DNA of 64,000 nucleotides. Origin: Pseudomonadota bacterium (GTDB taxonomy: Bacteria; Desulfobacterota; Desulfobacteria; Desulfobacterales; JAHIVH01). The notes under the pieces are model-generated. The model was not told where the DNA came from. It saw only the letters and a program-made list of their open reading frames with translations, and ran no database searches. How positions within the stretch are numbered: position 1 is the first letter of the stretch; the number at the start of each line of letters is the position of its first letter. The stretch lies in the NCBI GenBank assembly GCA_018816735.1, contig JAHIVH010000132.1, forward strand, positions 124,001-188,000, given 5' to 3'. Of the stretch, positions 26,381 to 35,750 are shown piece after piece. The translations under genes and the position numbers were made by a program.

Positions 26381-27445
26381 ATGTCAAGATTCTACAACCG
26401 TTCATCCGGTAAAATCGGATTGCCGCCAGGCACCATGGTTCACATCGGAGATACAAAAACCGGTCAGACGACCATTTCACTCATTGATTATGACAAAGAC
26501 GGGCTGAAGGAAACACCGGTTGAAAACATCGCAGATGTGTTTCCCTTAAAAGATGAGCCAACGGTCACCTGGATAAATATAGACGGTATCCATGACATTC
26601 ATCTGATGGAAAGGATCGGCCAGCATTTTAATATTCATCCATTGACACTTGAAGATATCGTCAATACAGGACAACGGCCCAAAATTGAGGAATTTGATGA
26701 CTATCTTTTTATTGTGTGTAAAATGCTGACCTATGATCAGGAAGCAGGAAAAGTGAAATCTGAACAGCTCAGCCTGGTTCTTGGGGATACATTTTTGATT
26801 TCGTTTCAGGAAATGGCGGGTGATATATTCAATCCGGTCCGTGAGCGAATCCGAAAAGCAAAGGGCCGTGTCAGAAGCATGGGCGTCGACTATCTTTGCT
26901 ATACCCTGATAGATGCAGTCGTGGATCATTATTTTCTGATTCTTGAACAGTTTGGTGAGGCCATAGAAACTCTTGAAGAGGTGATTGTGGATAAACCGGA
27001 CCCGGATACGATATCTGAACTTCATCACATGAAACGGGAGATGATTTTTTTACGAAAGCAGATATGGCCCTTACGGGATGTTCTGGGCCGGATGACCAAA
27101 AATGACATTTCCCAGATAACCGATAAAACCAATATCTATTTGCGGGATGTCCATGACCATGCCATCCAGATTATAGATACCATTGAGTCCATGCGGGATC
27201 TTCTTGCCGGTATGCTCGATATTTATCTGTCCACTCAGAGCAACCACATGAATGAAGTCATGAAAGTCCTTACCATTATTGCCACCCTGTTTATCCCCCT
27301 GTCTTTTGTGGCAGGCGTGTATGGCATGAATTTCAAATTCATGCCCGAGCTGGATTGGCGGTGGGGGTATCTCATGTTCTGGGGGATTATCGGTTTCATG
27401 GTATTGGGCATGTTTGTTTATTTTCGCAGGAAAAAATGGTTTTAA
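26381..27445 (+). CDS. corA: Magnesium/cobalt transporter CorA
   Basis: The 354-residue CorA-family channel has an N-terminal cytoplasmic alpha/beta domain and a long helix (about 240-290). Two C-terminal transmembrane helices follow, with the signature YGMNF at about 318 and MPELDWRWGY in the loop. This pentamer moves Mg2+ into the cytoplasm. AAAGGA lies upstream of the ATG. It is 67 bases after pldA. Confidence 0.95.
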   Translation: MSRFYNRSSGKIGLPPGTMVHIGDTKTGQTTISLIDYDKDGLKETPVENIADVFPLKDEPTVTWINIDGIHDIHLMERIGQHFNIHPLTLEDIVNTGQRPKIEEFDDYLFIVCKMLTYDQEAGKVKSEQLSLVLGDTFLISFQEMAGDIFNPVRERIRKAKGRVRSMGVDYLCYTLIDAVVDHYFLILEQFGEAIETLEEVIVDKPDPDTISELHHMKREMIFLRKQIWPLRDVLGRMTKNDISQITDKTNIYLRDVHDHAIQIIDTIESMRDLLAGMLDIYLSTQSNHMNEVMKVLTIIATLFIPLSFVAGVYGMNFKFMPELDWRWGYLMFWGIIGFMVLGMFVYFRRKKWF

Positions 27446-27480
27446 TACGGTTTCAAATATCTTTTTTTTGAGGATGAATA

Positions 27481-27765
27481 ATGGCACAACTGTTATCAAA
27501 AAGCATGCGAAAACTTGCGGTTCAACACAGTCTTGATGCACCAACGGTTGACCCCCGTGTTCATGTTCAGTTTTCCGGTGCGGACGATGTGAATTTAATA
27601 TTGAGGGTACCTGTCCCATCGCAAAAACGTGGCAGACTGGAACAGGAGATATTGAGGAAGTATCTCCAATATATTAATCAAAAACACCATCTGGAAAGAA
27701 CAAAAACAGAAGATACTTCAGATGATAACACGTCGTCTTCGTGCCGGGAGAGGTTACTTGTATGA
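27481..27765 (+). CDS. 94-residue protein resembling the C-terminal cytoplasmic tail of MscS-type channels
   Basis: A good ribosome site (GAGG, 8 bases before the ATG) and a 4-base ATGA overlap with the antiporter gene support expression. Residues 20-65 (DPRVHVQFSGADDVNLILRV...EQEILRKYL) resemble the beta-rich C-terminal domain of MscS-like mechanosensitive channels. No membrane helices are present. It could be a detached regulatory domain or the remnant of a channel. Family assignment is tentative. Confidence 0.6.
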   Translation: MAQLLSKSMRKLAVQHSLDAPTVDPRVHVQFSGADDVNLILRVPVPSQKRGRLEQEILRKYLQYINQKHHLERTKTEDTSDDNTSSSCRERLLV

Positions 27766-28736
27766 TCATTGCCATCCTTGTTCTGTTGGGAGGTCTCATT
27801 CTTCTCATTGCAGGCGCTGAACTCCTCGTGAGAGGTGCTTCAGTTATAGCACTCGCATTAGGAATTTCCCCGCTTGTTGTGGGCTTGACCGTGGTTGCCT
27901 TTGGCACAAGCGCGCCTGAAACCGTTGTAAGTGTTGTCAGTGCAATAAACGGCCAGTCCGGTGTGGCCATAGGAAATGTGGTCGGGAGCAATATCTTTAA
28001 TATTTTTGTGGTCCTGGGAATTTCCGCTTCCATTACGCCGCTTGTTGTGTCCAGGCAGGTCGTGAGGCTTGAAGTCCCTGTCATGATAGGTGTCTCCTGC
28101 CTGATGTGGCTTTTGTCTGCAGACCGTTTGATTGGAAGAAATGATGGTATCCTGCTTTTTTCAGGAATCATTATTTATACGGTATGGGTTATACGGAAAA
28201 GCAGGAGAGAATCAAAAGAAAATAATCTGATATCCCAGAACGGGTCAATTGAAAAACCGGATATCAGTATCAGACAGTTAATCGGTAACAGCATATTTAT
28301 TTTAGGCGGTATCGGTTTTCTTGTTGCCGGTTCCCGGTGGTTTGTCAATGGCGCTGTAGACCTCGCCAGCTTTTTTGGTATAAGCGACCTGATTATCGGA
28401 TTGACCATTGTGTCTGCCGGGACGTCTTTGCCTGAAGTGGCTGCATCTGTTATGGCTGCTGTAAAGGGCGAACGGGACATGGCTGTCGGAAATGCGGTTG
28501 GCAGCAATCTTTTTAATATTCTTGCGGTGCTGGGGGTATCCGGTTTTTTGGCTCCTGGAGGAATCCCTGTGCCAGCCCCGGCACTGTCAATTGATATCCC
28601 GATAATGATTCTTGTGGCGGTTTTGTGTCTCCCGGTTTTTTTTACCGGACACAGGATTTCACGAAAGGAAGGCGTGTTCTTCCTTTGCAGCTATATCTTT
28701 TACACTGCCTGGCTGGCAAGTTCCGTTTCCAGGTAG
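27762..28736 (+). CDS. Calcium/sodium antiporter (CaCA family, YrbG-type)
   Basis: The 324-residue protein has ten predicted transmembrane helices in two inverted repeats. Each has the alpha-repeat motif: GTSAPETVVSVVSA...GNVVGSNIFN in the first half and GTSLPEVAASVMAA...GNAVGSNLFN in the second. It exchanges Ca2+ for Na+ or H+. ATG 27762 with GAGAGG upstream is chosen over the frame opening at 27741. It overlaps the preceding gene's stop codon. Confidence 0.95.
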   Translation: MIIAILVLLGGLILLIAGAELLVRGASVIALALGISPLVVGLTVVAFGTSAPETVVSVVSAINGQSGVAIGNVVGSNIFNIFVVLGISASITPLVVSRQVVRLEVPVMIGVSCLMWLLSADRLIGRNDGILLFSGIIIYTVWVIRKSRRESKENNLISQNGSIEKPDISIRQLIGNSIFILGGIGFLVAGSRWFVNGAVDLASFFGISDLIIGLTIVSAGTSLPEVAASVMAAVKGERDMAVGNAVGSNLFNILAVLGVSGFLAPGGIPVPAPALSIDIPIMILVAVLCLPVFFTGHRISRKEGVFFLCSYIFYTAWLASSVSR

Positions 28737-28843
28737 TTATCTCTTCAGCCATAAGATCATAAATGCAATAAATTGTTGATTTTTAGATGATTTTAATGAA
28801 TTATTGTTCATTAAATTTTGTGTGAGAATAAAGGAGAAACACC

Positions 28844-30406
28844 GTGGCATCCAAACAAACAATTGACAAAAACAGGGCTCAAGTATCAGGCCCCACAAAT
28901 CAATTAACCGATGAAATCAAATTGAAGATCACGGATGAATTATTGAAAAAGGGAAATGCGGTTCTAGGGGAACGTTCCACCGGTGCGCTTGCAACATCCG
29001 TGGGATATTGGATTCTGGTCTTTGTCACGCCCTATATCAAGGATCACCAGATGATGGCTATCGTTTTCGGTATTTTATATACGTTAATTATCGTCATCAG
29101 AGTCATTGAAGGCCGGAAATTAAAAAAGGAGGATCTCGCGTCAAATCCCATGCAACGATTGAGATATTCCTTTTTGACGATTATAGGCACGCTCGCATGG
29201 GCTTTTTTTATTTGCATCACTTTCCATTATTATGCATTTGAATGGATAACATTTCTTGCGGTCGTAAGTACTGCAGGGTATGCAAGTGCCGCCAGCACGA
29301 CGCTCGCACCCAGTTTCAAACTTTCGTTCGCCTATGTCCTCTGCATGGTCTTGCCTGTTTTTTTCTCCAGTATTATAATAGGCACCCAGGTTGGATTTGC
29401 CCTGAGCGTGCTTATTTTCCTCTTTATTGCATTTTGCTATTCTTCATGCAAAGGCAACTATATCAATTTTTGCGATACAGTGCAAAACGCAGTACTCATG
29501 GAAAACAATAAACTTGAATTGCAGAATCTTGTCGAAACCATCGGCAAACACGCCAAAATCCTCCATGGCTCATCCATTGACTTGTCCACGCTTTCGGGTC
29601 AGGTGTCTGACGGGGCAAATGATATGTTTTCAAAATCAAACACGGTGACATCCTCCTCCGAAGAACTGAATGCGAATGCAAGCCTGATGGCGGACGAGAT
29701 GGCACAGGCCGCGTCAAATATAAACACCGTTGCCCAGGCCATAGAAGAGATGACATCAACGATCAACACGATTGAAGACGATACAGACAAAGCATCAGAA
29801 ATATCAAAGGATGCTTTAAATCAGGCCCAAAACACCCACACAAAAATGGAAAAGCTGGGAAGAGCCGCACAGGAAATAGGAATGGTAACGGAAACCATTA
29901 CCGAAATTTCCGAACAAACCAATCTTCTTGCGCTTAATGCCACAATTGAAGCGGCCCGTGCCGGTGAAGCCGGAAAAGGGTTTGCCGTTGTCGCAAATGA
30001 AATCAAGGAACTGGCAAAGCAGACAGCCGAAGCCACGCTTAAAATTAAAAGCCAGATCAATGAAATTCAGAATTCAACATCTGAAACAGTCAAAGAAATC
30101 AACCTGATCTCCGATATTGCAAAAGAAGTGGATGTGTTTGTGTCCCGAATTGCCTCGTCTATTGAAGCGCAGGCCATGACTGCAAAAGAGATTTCCGGCC
30201 TGATTCAGGATAACTCCCAAAGAATCGGCGGCGTCAACGAGAAAATGTCCCATAGCTCCGACTTTATTGAAAAAATTTCTTTGGACATATCAGAGGTCAA
30301 TCAGTCCGCATCCCAGATTGTTGAAAAAAACAAACGTGTGACCAGCTATATCGAAGAGCTTCTTCAGCTTTCCAATCAGCTGACCGAATTGTCGATAGGC
30401 GCATGA
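28844..30406 (+). CDS. Methyl-accepting chemotaxis protein with multi-helix membrane sensor
   Basis: The 520-residue chemoreceptor starts at GTG (AAAGGAG 8 bases upstream). Instead of a periplasmic ligand domain it has about five to six membrane helices (35-215), suggesting sensing inside the membrane. The cytoplasmic hairpin has the conserved tip EQTNLLALNATIEAARAGEAGKGFAVVANEIKELA and a complete second methylation helix. It is monocistronic and unrelated in N-terminus to the other receptors in the window. Confidence 0.92.
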   Translation: MASKQTIDKNRAQVSGPTNQLTDEIKLKITDELLKKGNAVLGERSTGALATSVGYWILVFVTPYIKDHQMMAIVFGILYTLIIVIRVIEGRKLKKEDLASNPMQRLRYSFLTIIGTLAWAFFICITFHYYAFEWITFLAVVSTAGYASAASTTLAPSFKLSFAYVLCMVLPVFFSSIIIGTQVGFALSVLIFLFIAFCYSSCKGNYINFCDTVQNAVLMENNKLELQNLVETIGKHAKILHGSSIDLSTLSGQVSDGANDMFSKSNTVTSSSEELNANASLMADEMAQAASNINTVAQAIEEMTSTINTIEDDTDKASEISKDALNQAQNTHTKMEKLGRAAQEIGMVTETITEISEQTNLLALNATIEAARAGEAGKGFAVVANEIKELAKQTAEATLKIKSQINEIQNSTSETVKEINLISDIAKEVDVFVSRIASSIEAQAMTAKEISGLIQDNSQRIGGVNEKMSHSSDFIEKISLDISEVNQSASQIVEKNKRVTSYIEELLQLSNQLTELSIGA

Positions 30407-30431
30407 CAGGCAGGGAACTTGTTGTAACATT

Positions 30432-31379
30432 TCAGTTTAAAATGGTTTTTGCGTTTATCTCCTCTCTGAACGACAGATAATCATCGGCTGTTTGTCTGAC
30501 GGCTTCGAGCATGGGCAGGTGGCCGGTATCCTTCATAACGATGACTTTGGCATTCGGCATCAGCTGATCGAGAATATCTGCCGCCCCCATATGAAGTACC
30601 CGGTCCTTTTCTCCCCAGACAATCAGCGTGGGGGTTTCCAGACCCTTTACTCTCTTTTCAACCGAGTCTGTTATCAACTGCCTGAAAATGATACCTTCGA
30701 GTTTGAAATTTTTAATGCGCTCTTTTGCAAATACGTTGATGAAAAGTTGGGGAACATAGGGCGGATCGGTCATGACATGGTCGAACAATTGCCTGAACTC
30801 GTCCTCGTTTTCCGCCATCAACGGATTGCGACCTGTGTTTTGAATGATGGTATTCAGCTCAGTTTTGGGGGCACTCCAGACGCCACCGGGCGCAAGGAGC
30901 CACAGACTTGAAATTTCATCCTGGTAAAATGCCGCCCAGGTCATGGCAATGTGGCCACCCATTGAACTGCCCCCAAGATGAAGTTTTTTAATTCCCAGAG
31001 CTTTTGCAAGTCGTCTCAACCGATCGACCTGAGCCGGAGGGGAATAATCCGCACCTTCCGGGTGTGAAGATTCACCAAACCCCGCATGATCAACAGCAAT
31101 CACACGATAGTGAGGGGTAAGGTATTTTGCAATCCGCGTAAAATTGTCCTTGTTGGCACCGAAGCCATGAAGGAGCATCAACGGCTCTCCTTCACCCCCT
31201 TCCAGATATACATATCGTATGCCATCCGGAAGGGTGATTTCTTTTTTGATGAGTCCGCAGCGCTTACGTTCCAGATTCAGAAGTATTTCCACGACCTGAT
31301 CAGGCACGATGTATAATATGACGGCACGGGAGACAAATAGAGCGATAATGATGAAAATTATGATTTTAATAAATCGCAT
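30432..31379 (-). CDS. Membrane-anchored alpha/beta hydrolase (lipase-like, Ser nucleophile)
   Basis: This is a 315-residue hydrolase with an N-terminal anchor helix (about 4-22). The core shows HGFGANKDN (oxyanion loop), VDHAGFGES, the nucleophile elbow GSSMGG with Ser, the acid in GEKDRV and the His in DTGHLPMLE. It is typical of monoglyceride- or ester-hydrolysing lipases. AAGGAAT precedes the ATG. It is divergent from the small membrane protein at 31514. Confidence 0.88.
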   Translation of the reverse strand: MRFIKIIIFIIIALFVSRAVILYIVPDQVVEILLNLERKRCGLIKKEITLPDGIRYVYLEGGEGEPLMLLHGFGANKDNFTRIAKYLTPHYRVIAVDHAGFGESSHPEGADYSPPAQVDRLRRLAKALGIKKLHLGGSSMGGHIAMTWAAFYQDEISSLWLLAPGGVWSAPKTELNTIIQNTGRNPLMAENEDEFRQLFDHVMTDPPYVPQLFINVFAKERIKNFKLEGIIFRQLITDSVEKRVKGLETPTLIVWGEKDRVLHMGAADILDQLMPNAKVIVMKDTGHLPMLEAVRQTADDYLSFREEINAKTILN

Positions 31380-31513
31380 GAGGTATTCCTTTTTGAAGAT
31401 AAGGAGATTTTAAATTTTTATTGATTTTACGGGACGTTATCATTAATGTCAACTTGTGATTGCTTATACTGGGAATGAAAATTTTCGTAAACCGTTTTGT
31501 AGGAGAGGCCTGA

Positions 31514-31990
31514 ATGACGGAAAATACACCAAAAGGAAAATTTACGTTTAAGACCGCCGCCTTCTTTTTTTTCATTTCAATGGCGTTTGAGCTTTATAAC
31601 ATCCTGAATGAGACAACCATTTTGGGGATGTCCGTGGCTCATATTCCGGCCATCATTTCACATCTGATATATATCGGTATTTTCGGATCAATGGGCGTAG
31701 GCCTCTGGTATGCAAAAAACTGGGGGCCAAAAGCGGTGTATGGCGGAACCGCCTTCTATTCACTTGACATGCTGCTATATGTCCTGAATCGGGATGGCAT
31801 TGAAGACGGGCTGATCAAAAACCTGGCCACATATGGCGTGGAACTTCAGGGATCTGATATCGATCAGCTTATGTTGATGATCACCATGGTCGTTCTTGCG
31901 GTCATTGCCTGCTGGTGGGGATTTGCCTTGTTCACCCACATCAGAAGAGGTTACTTTTTACAGTCCGTTCAAAATACGAAGAACTTATAG
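31514..31990 (+). CDS. Four-helix membrane protein of unknown function
   Basis: The 158-residue protein has about four transmembrane segments (15-32, 42-65, 72-88 and 120-142). AGGAGAGG precedes the ATG. Its stop overlaps the end of the convergent radical SAM gene by 6 bases. No family was recognised. Confidence 0.7.
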   Translation: MTENTPKGKFTFKTAAFFFFISMAFELYNILNETTILGMSVAHIPAIISHLIYIGIFGSMGVGLWYAKNWGPKAVYGGTAFYSLDMLLYVLNRDGIEDGLIKNLATYGVELQGSDIDQLMLMITMVVLAVIACWWGFALFTHIRRGYFLQSVQNTKNL

Positions 31991-32863
31991 TCCCCGGCTG
32001 GATTCAGCTTGAAGCGAATTCATGTCCCGTGTCTCAAGAACCCTGTTAACCCTATTCAGCATACTGGCCTTGTCTTTCTGCAGCATGCCGCTTATCGGCA
32101 GATAGTTTGATGCATGAGCGCCGATAAACTTCAGGTTGTCCATGGTTATATTCTCAAACATCAACTTCATCTCGTGAAGGGTTTCAAAGGGATCAGGCAG
32201 GGTGAGTTCACCGGATTCATATTTTTTGAACAAAAGCGTACCCGGAACAGGTGTATAGGTGAGGGCAGCCAGATAGTGCGGTTTCATCCTGTTCGTGATT
32301 TCAGCGGTGGCGATCGCATGTTTGTCCGCATCAGGGCCGGTACCGGCTATACCCAGAAGAACCATGGCAGACAGATTGATACCGGCCGTGACAAGATGCT
32401 GACCGGCCTTTAGCATTTCTTCTGCGGTTACGCCTTTTTTAACGGATTTTAAAACAGCGTCATCGCCGGATTCCACACCCAGATAGGCTTTTGTAAGACC
32501 TGCCGCACAAAGCGATGTAAGTTCACCCCGATTTTTTTTCAAGGTGCTTTGCGGTCCCACATACGTGCCCACATGGCGAAGTGATGGGAAGGTTTGATAG
32601 AGGTCATGGAGAATTTCAAGGAGAACTGGCGTGTCGATGCTAATGGCGTCGCCGTCGCACAAAAAGACTTTTTCAAGATCACCATAGTATTCCTTTGCCA
32701 TTTTAATGTCCCCTCGGAGTTCTTCCAGGGTCCGTATCCTGAATTTCCGGTCTTTATACATGCCGCAAAATGTGCACTGGTTATGCGAGCAGCCAATGGT
32801 GCATTGAAGCAGATAGCTGTTTGCTTCACTGAAAGGTCTGAATATGTTTCCTACGTATCGCAT
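31985..32863 (-). CDS. Radical SAM protein (uncharacterised)
   Basis: This 292-residue radical SAM domain is unusual in starting almost directly at the cluster motif (residues 22-34: CTIGCSHNQCTFC, C-x4-C-x2-C spacing plus an extra Cys), followed by MYKDRKFRIR. It also has GDAISID, GVESGDD and LLGIAGTG, typical of the TIM-barrel. The substrate is unknown. Confidence 0.88.
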   Translation of the reverse strand: MRYVGNIFRPFSEANSYLLQCTIGCSHNQCTFCGMYKDRKFRIRTLEELRGDIKMAKEYYGDLEKVFLCDGDAISIDTPVLLEILHDLYQTFPSLRHVGTYVGPQSTLKKNRGELTSLCAAGLTKAYLGVESGDDAVLKSVKKGVTAEEMLKAGQHLVTAGINLSAMVLLGIAGTGPDADKHAIATAEITNRMKPHYLAALTYTPVPGTLLFKKYESGELTLPDPFETLHEMKLMFENITMDNLKFIGAHASNYLPISGMLQKDKASMLNRVNRVLETRDMNSLQAESSRGL

Positions 32864-32912
32864 ATGTCATCCATTTTAAAGTTAGTCGATCTCAATCAAT
32901 AAAACTCATTAT

Positions 32913-34292
32913 TTATAGGGTCCGATATAGATCAAGGATTCGTGAAAGTTGTCCTACCATATATAGAGGAAGAGAGATCAAATCAAATTTGACGGTCTCG
33001 CTTCCGTCCGCTTGCTTTAACGCGTGTTCTACATGTTGAATGGACGGGGGACTGAGGTCAAAACGCACAGCTGCTCCTGCATTTTTGCTAAATACAAACT
33101 GAAGCAGCGATTTGAGTGTCCCGCTTTTCCCGGCCTTAACCTCGATGGGAGTGATTAAATTTCCCTGTGAAATCACGTAATCCACTTCTGCATTCGCAGA
33201 TTTTTGCTGTCTTAGCCAGTAACATAATTCCGGTGGCTCATTCAACCCTCGAAAAAAAAGAAGATGCTGGCCGATAAATTGTTCGGCGATGGCGCCTTCA
33301 TTGATTAACTGGCGATCATCCAGAGAAGATATAGCCAGCCAGTCCAAGCCGCAAACACGATTCATCAGGCCGATATCCAAAAAAAGCGCCTTATAGGTCA
33401 ACTCATCGATTTCAGCCTGAAGCGGCAGACCGGAACAGTGGCTGTGAAATACTGGATAAATGATTCTGGCTTTTGATAATAAATCAATGGCGGTTTTCAA
33501 CTCACGGGATGCTTCTTCTCTTGAAATATTACTGTATTTCATTTTTTTACCAATGCTTCTGGGTACGAAATTGAATACTTTTTGCAATCGAAGGCGAGCG
33601 TTTTGAGACGCATATTTAGAGAAATCTTCAAGATATGTCGATATAATCGACCGTTGAATCGGAATGATATCGGAAAATTGTTTACTTCTCAGATAATGAT
33701 AGATTGCCTCAGGCATACCTCCAATCAGCAGGAACTCTCGCTGCCGATCAAGCAATCTGTTATGAACAGTCATTGGAATGGTATCTGTAAAGTCAAATTC
33801 CATCACCGTGCGCAAGAGTCCCTGGTCGACCTCGTTGAGATACTCCTCAAAGGTCATTGGCCCCAGGTACATGTATTCGATTCTGCCTACCGGCATGGAA
33901 AAATTGTGACTTGATAGGACAAATTCAAGTAGAGAACCTGCAGCAACTACCGGAACTTGGGGCAATTCCTCATAAAAATACCGGAGCGCCGGTAATACAT
34001 AAGGCGTTGCCTGAATTTCATCCAAAAATAATATGGAATCCGGGGCAATGATTTTTTTTCCCAATAACCCTTCCAATTCCTTCAGGATAATATCCATATT
34101 AAATGTTTTAAAAAGGTCATTTAATTCAAAATGCTGCTCCAGGTTGATTTCGTTTAACACCAGGTTTTGATTTTGGGCAAATTGACGTATCAGGGTGGAT
34201 TTTCCCACCTGTCTTGCCCCCCGGATTACCAGTGGCTTTCTGTATGGATTATTCAACCACTTATTTAAGTATGTTTCTGCTACTCGTTTCAT
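32913..34292 (-). CDS. AAA+ ATPase with C-terminal DUF4143
   Basis: The 459-residue protein has an AAA domain with P-loop GARQVGKST (residues 20-28) and Walker B LFLDEIQ, followed by a DUF4143 C-terminal half. Such genes are strain-variable in many bacteria and of unknown function. The start codon has no Shine-Dalgarno and an A/T-rich palindrome lies upstream. The gene has its own orientation between unrelated genes, which fits acquisition by transfer. Confidence 0.9.
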   Translation of the reverse strand: MKRVAETYLNKWLNNPYRKPLVIRGARQVGKSTLIRQFAQNQNLVLNEINLEQHFELNDLFKTFNMDIILKELEGLLGKKIIAPDSILFLDEIQATPYVLPALRYFYEELPQVPVVAAGSLLEFVLSSHNFSMPVGRIEYMYLGPMTFEEYLNEVDQGLLRTVMEFDFTDTIPMTVHNRLLDRQREFLLIGGMPEAIYHYLRSKQFSDIIPIQRSIISTYLEDFSKYASQNARLRLQKVFNFVPRSIGKKMKYSNISREEASRELKTAIDLLSKARIIYPVFHSHCSGLPLQAEIDELTYKALFLDIGLMNRVCGLDWLAISSLDDRQLINEGAIAEQFIGQHLLFFRGLNEPPELCYWLRQQKSANAEVDYVISQGNLITPIEVKAGKSGTLKSLLQFVFSKNAGAAVRFDLSPPSIQHVEHALKQADGSETVKFDLISLPLYMVGQLSRILDLYRTL

Positions 34293-34308
34293 ATGTTATG
34301 TATAAAAT

Positions 34309-34349
34309 AAACCCTTTTTTCAAACATTGTTTGCATAATAAAAAGGTTT
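34309..34349. promoter_or_regulatory. Inverted repeat upstream of the DUF4143 ATPase gene
   Basis: CAAACA-T-TGTTTG (34321-34333) is a perfect palindrome flanked by AAACCC-T-tract on the left and A-tract-GGTTT on the right, so a larger stem can form. It sits about 17-57 bases upstream of the ATPase start. It could be an operator or autoregulatory site. Confidence 0.3.
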
Positions 34350-34486
34350 ATGTCAAGCATAATTCAATATTCAGTTATTTGGGCTGCATCGGATTTTATA
34401 TTGAATTCAGCACTTCATTGACATATGACATGAATAATTTCAGACAGGTCTATAAAAATAGAACAGACGATAGTGAGGGAAAAAAA

Positions 34487-34849
34487 ATGGATTCTAAAAA
34501 ATTGATGGCTGCTGTCAAATCCCATCCGGACTTTGACCACGCCGGTATGGTGCTTTTGCATAATGGCGTGGTTCGATCCACGTCCAGGGACGGGAGAAAG
34601 GTGACCGGCCTTAAAATTAAAGTGGATTACCGTAAACTGGAAAATATCGTGAATACCCAGAAAGCGTTGCCCGGAATTGTGGATATTCGCGTGGAAATTG
34701 ATGATACCAGGGATTTGAAGGTCGGCGATGATGTGATGTATCTGATCGTCGCAGGAGATATCAGGGAAAATGTCATCCATGTCCTCAAAGAAACCCTTGA
34801 TCTGATTAAAACCACAGTGACGACGAAAACAGAATACTTTGTCGGTTAA
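34487..34849 (+). CDS. MoaE-like (molybdopterin synthase large-subunit family) protein
   Basis: The 120-residue protein shows the MoaE-like pattern: G-x-V-x-x-x-SRDGRKV-x-x-L, VGDDVMYLIVAGDIRENV and a C-terminal KTTV-x-x-KTEYF. In true MoaE the catalytic Lys lies near the end, where this protein has KT. MoaE joins sulfur to precursor Z in molybdopterin synthesis. No MoaD is adjacent, so the partner may lie elsewhere. The start is set by GAGGGA before ATG 34487. Confidence 0.75.
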   Translation: MDSKKLMAAVKSHPDFDHAGMVLLHNGVVRSTSRDGRKVTGLKIKVDYRKLENIVNTQKALPGIVDIRVEIDDTRDLKVGDDVMYLIVAGDIRENVIHVLKETLDLIKTTVTTKTEYFVG

Positions 34850-34881
34850 AATATCGTACAGGTTTATCGAAAGGAGGTGTC

Positions 34882-35679
34882 ATGCATATTTACCGTTGTC
34901 TTTTAGAAAATGGCCAAATCGGTTATGGTACGGGATTTGATGATAGAACGGTTTCCTGCCTTGAGGGCGATTTATTCTCGGGCGTGAAAGAAACCGGAAA
35001 GAGGGCGCACGTTCAGAAAATTTTATCACCGATAAAGCCGTCGGCTATTATCTGTATCGGATTGAATTACGTGGAACATTTCAAGGAAACAGGGATGAAA
35101 TTTCCTGAACTTCCGGTTATCTTCATGAAAAATCCCGCTTCGGTCATTGGGCCGGAGGAAAAAATCATTCTGCCGGTTTCCTGCCGCAACCCGCTTCAGG
35201 TTGACTATGAAGTTGAGCTTGCGGTTATCATCGGAAAACCGGCCAAGAATGTTTCAAAAGAAAATGCCCTTCAATATGTGGCCGGGTATACGATTGCCAA
35301 TGATGTTTCAGCGCGCATCTGGCAGATGAATGCCGGTGGGCATCAGTGGGTCAGGGGAAAAAGTTTTGATACGTTCTGTCCTCTGGGGCCTGCCATGGTG
35401 ACATCAGATGAACTGACCAATCCCAATTCCCTTGACATTGAATGCACGCTGAATGGCGAAGTCATGCAGAAAGGACATACGTCTGATATGATTTTTTCGA
35501 TAGAGCGTCTGATTGAATATGCATCCGAAGATACAACCCTGCTTCCCGGTACCGTTATTTTGACCGGCACGCCCAGTGGCGTGGGATTCATCCGAAATCC
35601 GCCGGTATTCTTAAAATCCGGAGATCATCTTGAACTGACGATCGAAAAACTGGGAACCTTGACGAATACTGTCCTCTGA
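34882..35679 (+). CDS. Fumarylacetoacetate hydrolase family protein
   Basis: This 265-residue enzyme has the FAH core with the metal ligands (YEVELAVIIGK, ANDVSAR), the IGLNYVEHFKETG entry motif and KSFDTFCPLGP, plus TGTPSGVGF near the C-terminus. Family members hydrolyse or decarboxylate acylpyruvate-type compounds; the substrate is not predictable. AAGGAGGTG before the ATG is a strong ribosome site. An intrinsic terminator follows. Confidence 0.93.
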   Translation: MHIYRCLLENGQIGYGTGFDDRTVSCLEGDLFSGVKETGKRAHVQKILSPIKPSAIICIGLNYVEHFKETGMKFPELPVIFMKNPASVIGPEEKIILPVSCRNPLQVDYEVELAVIIGKPAKNVSKENALQYVAGYTIANDVSARIWQMNAGGHQWVRGKSFDTFCPLGPAMVTSDELTNPNSLDIECTLNGEVMQKGHTSDMIFSIERLIEYASEDTTLLPGTVILTGTPSGVGFIRNPPVFLKSGDHLELTIEKLGTLTNTVL

Positions 35680-35689
35680 TTCGACATAA

Positions 35690-35718
35690 AAAAACCGGGT
35701 GGACCCCACCCGGTTTTT
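35690..35718. terminator. Bidirectional rho-independent terminator
   Basis: AAAAACCGGGTGG (35690-35702) pairs with CCACCCGGTTTTT (35706-35718) around a 3-base loop, giving a 13-bp stem flanked by A- and T-tracts. It lies between the convergent FAH gene and the DUF1329 operon end and would work in either direction. Confidence 0.9.
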
Positions 35719-35750
35719 AATCCTTTTGCCCTAAATCCGTTACCCTTCTT

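Noticed and set aside
26546..27028. A 160-residue minus-strand ORF
   Set aside because: It is antisense to CorA and has no ribosome site or family features.
27071..27619. A 182-residue minus-strand ORF
   Set aside because: It is antisense to the end of corA and the small MscS-tail-like gene; no ribosome site.
32913..34349. DUF4143 ATPase as a toxin-antitoxin pair
   Set aside because: No small partner gene is present; it is a single AAA-DUF4143 gene with an upstream palindrome.
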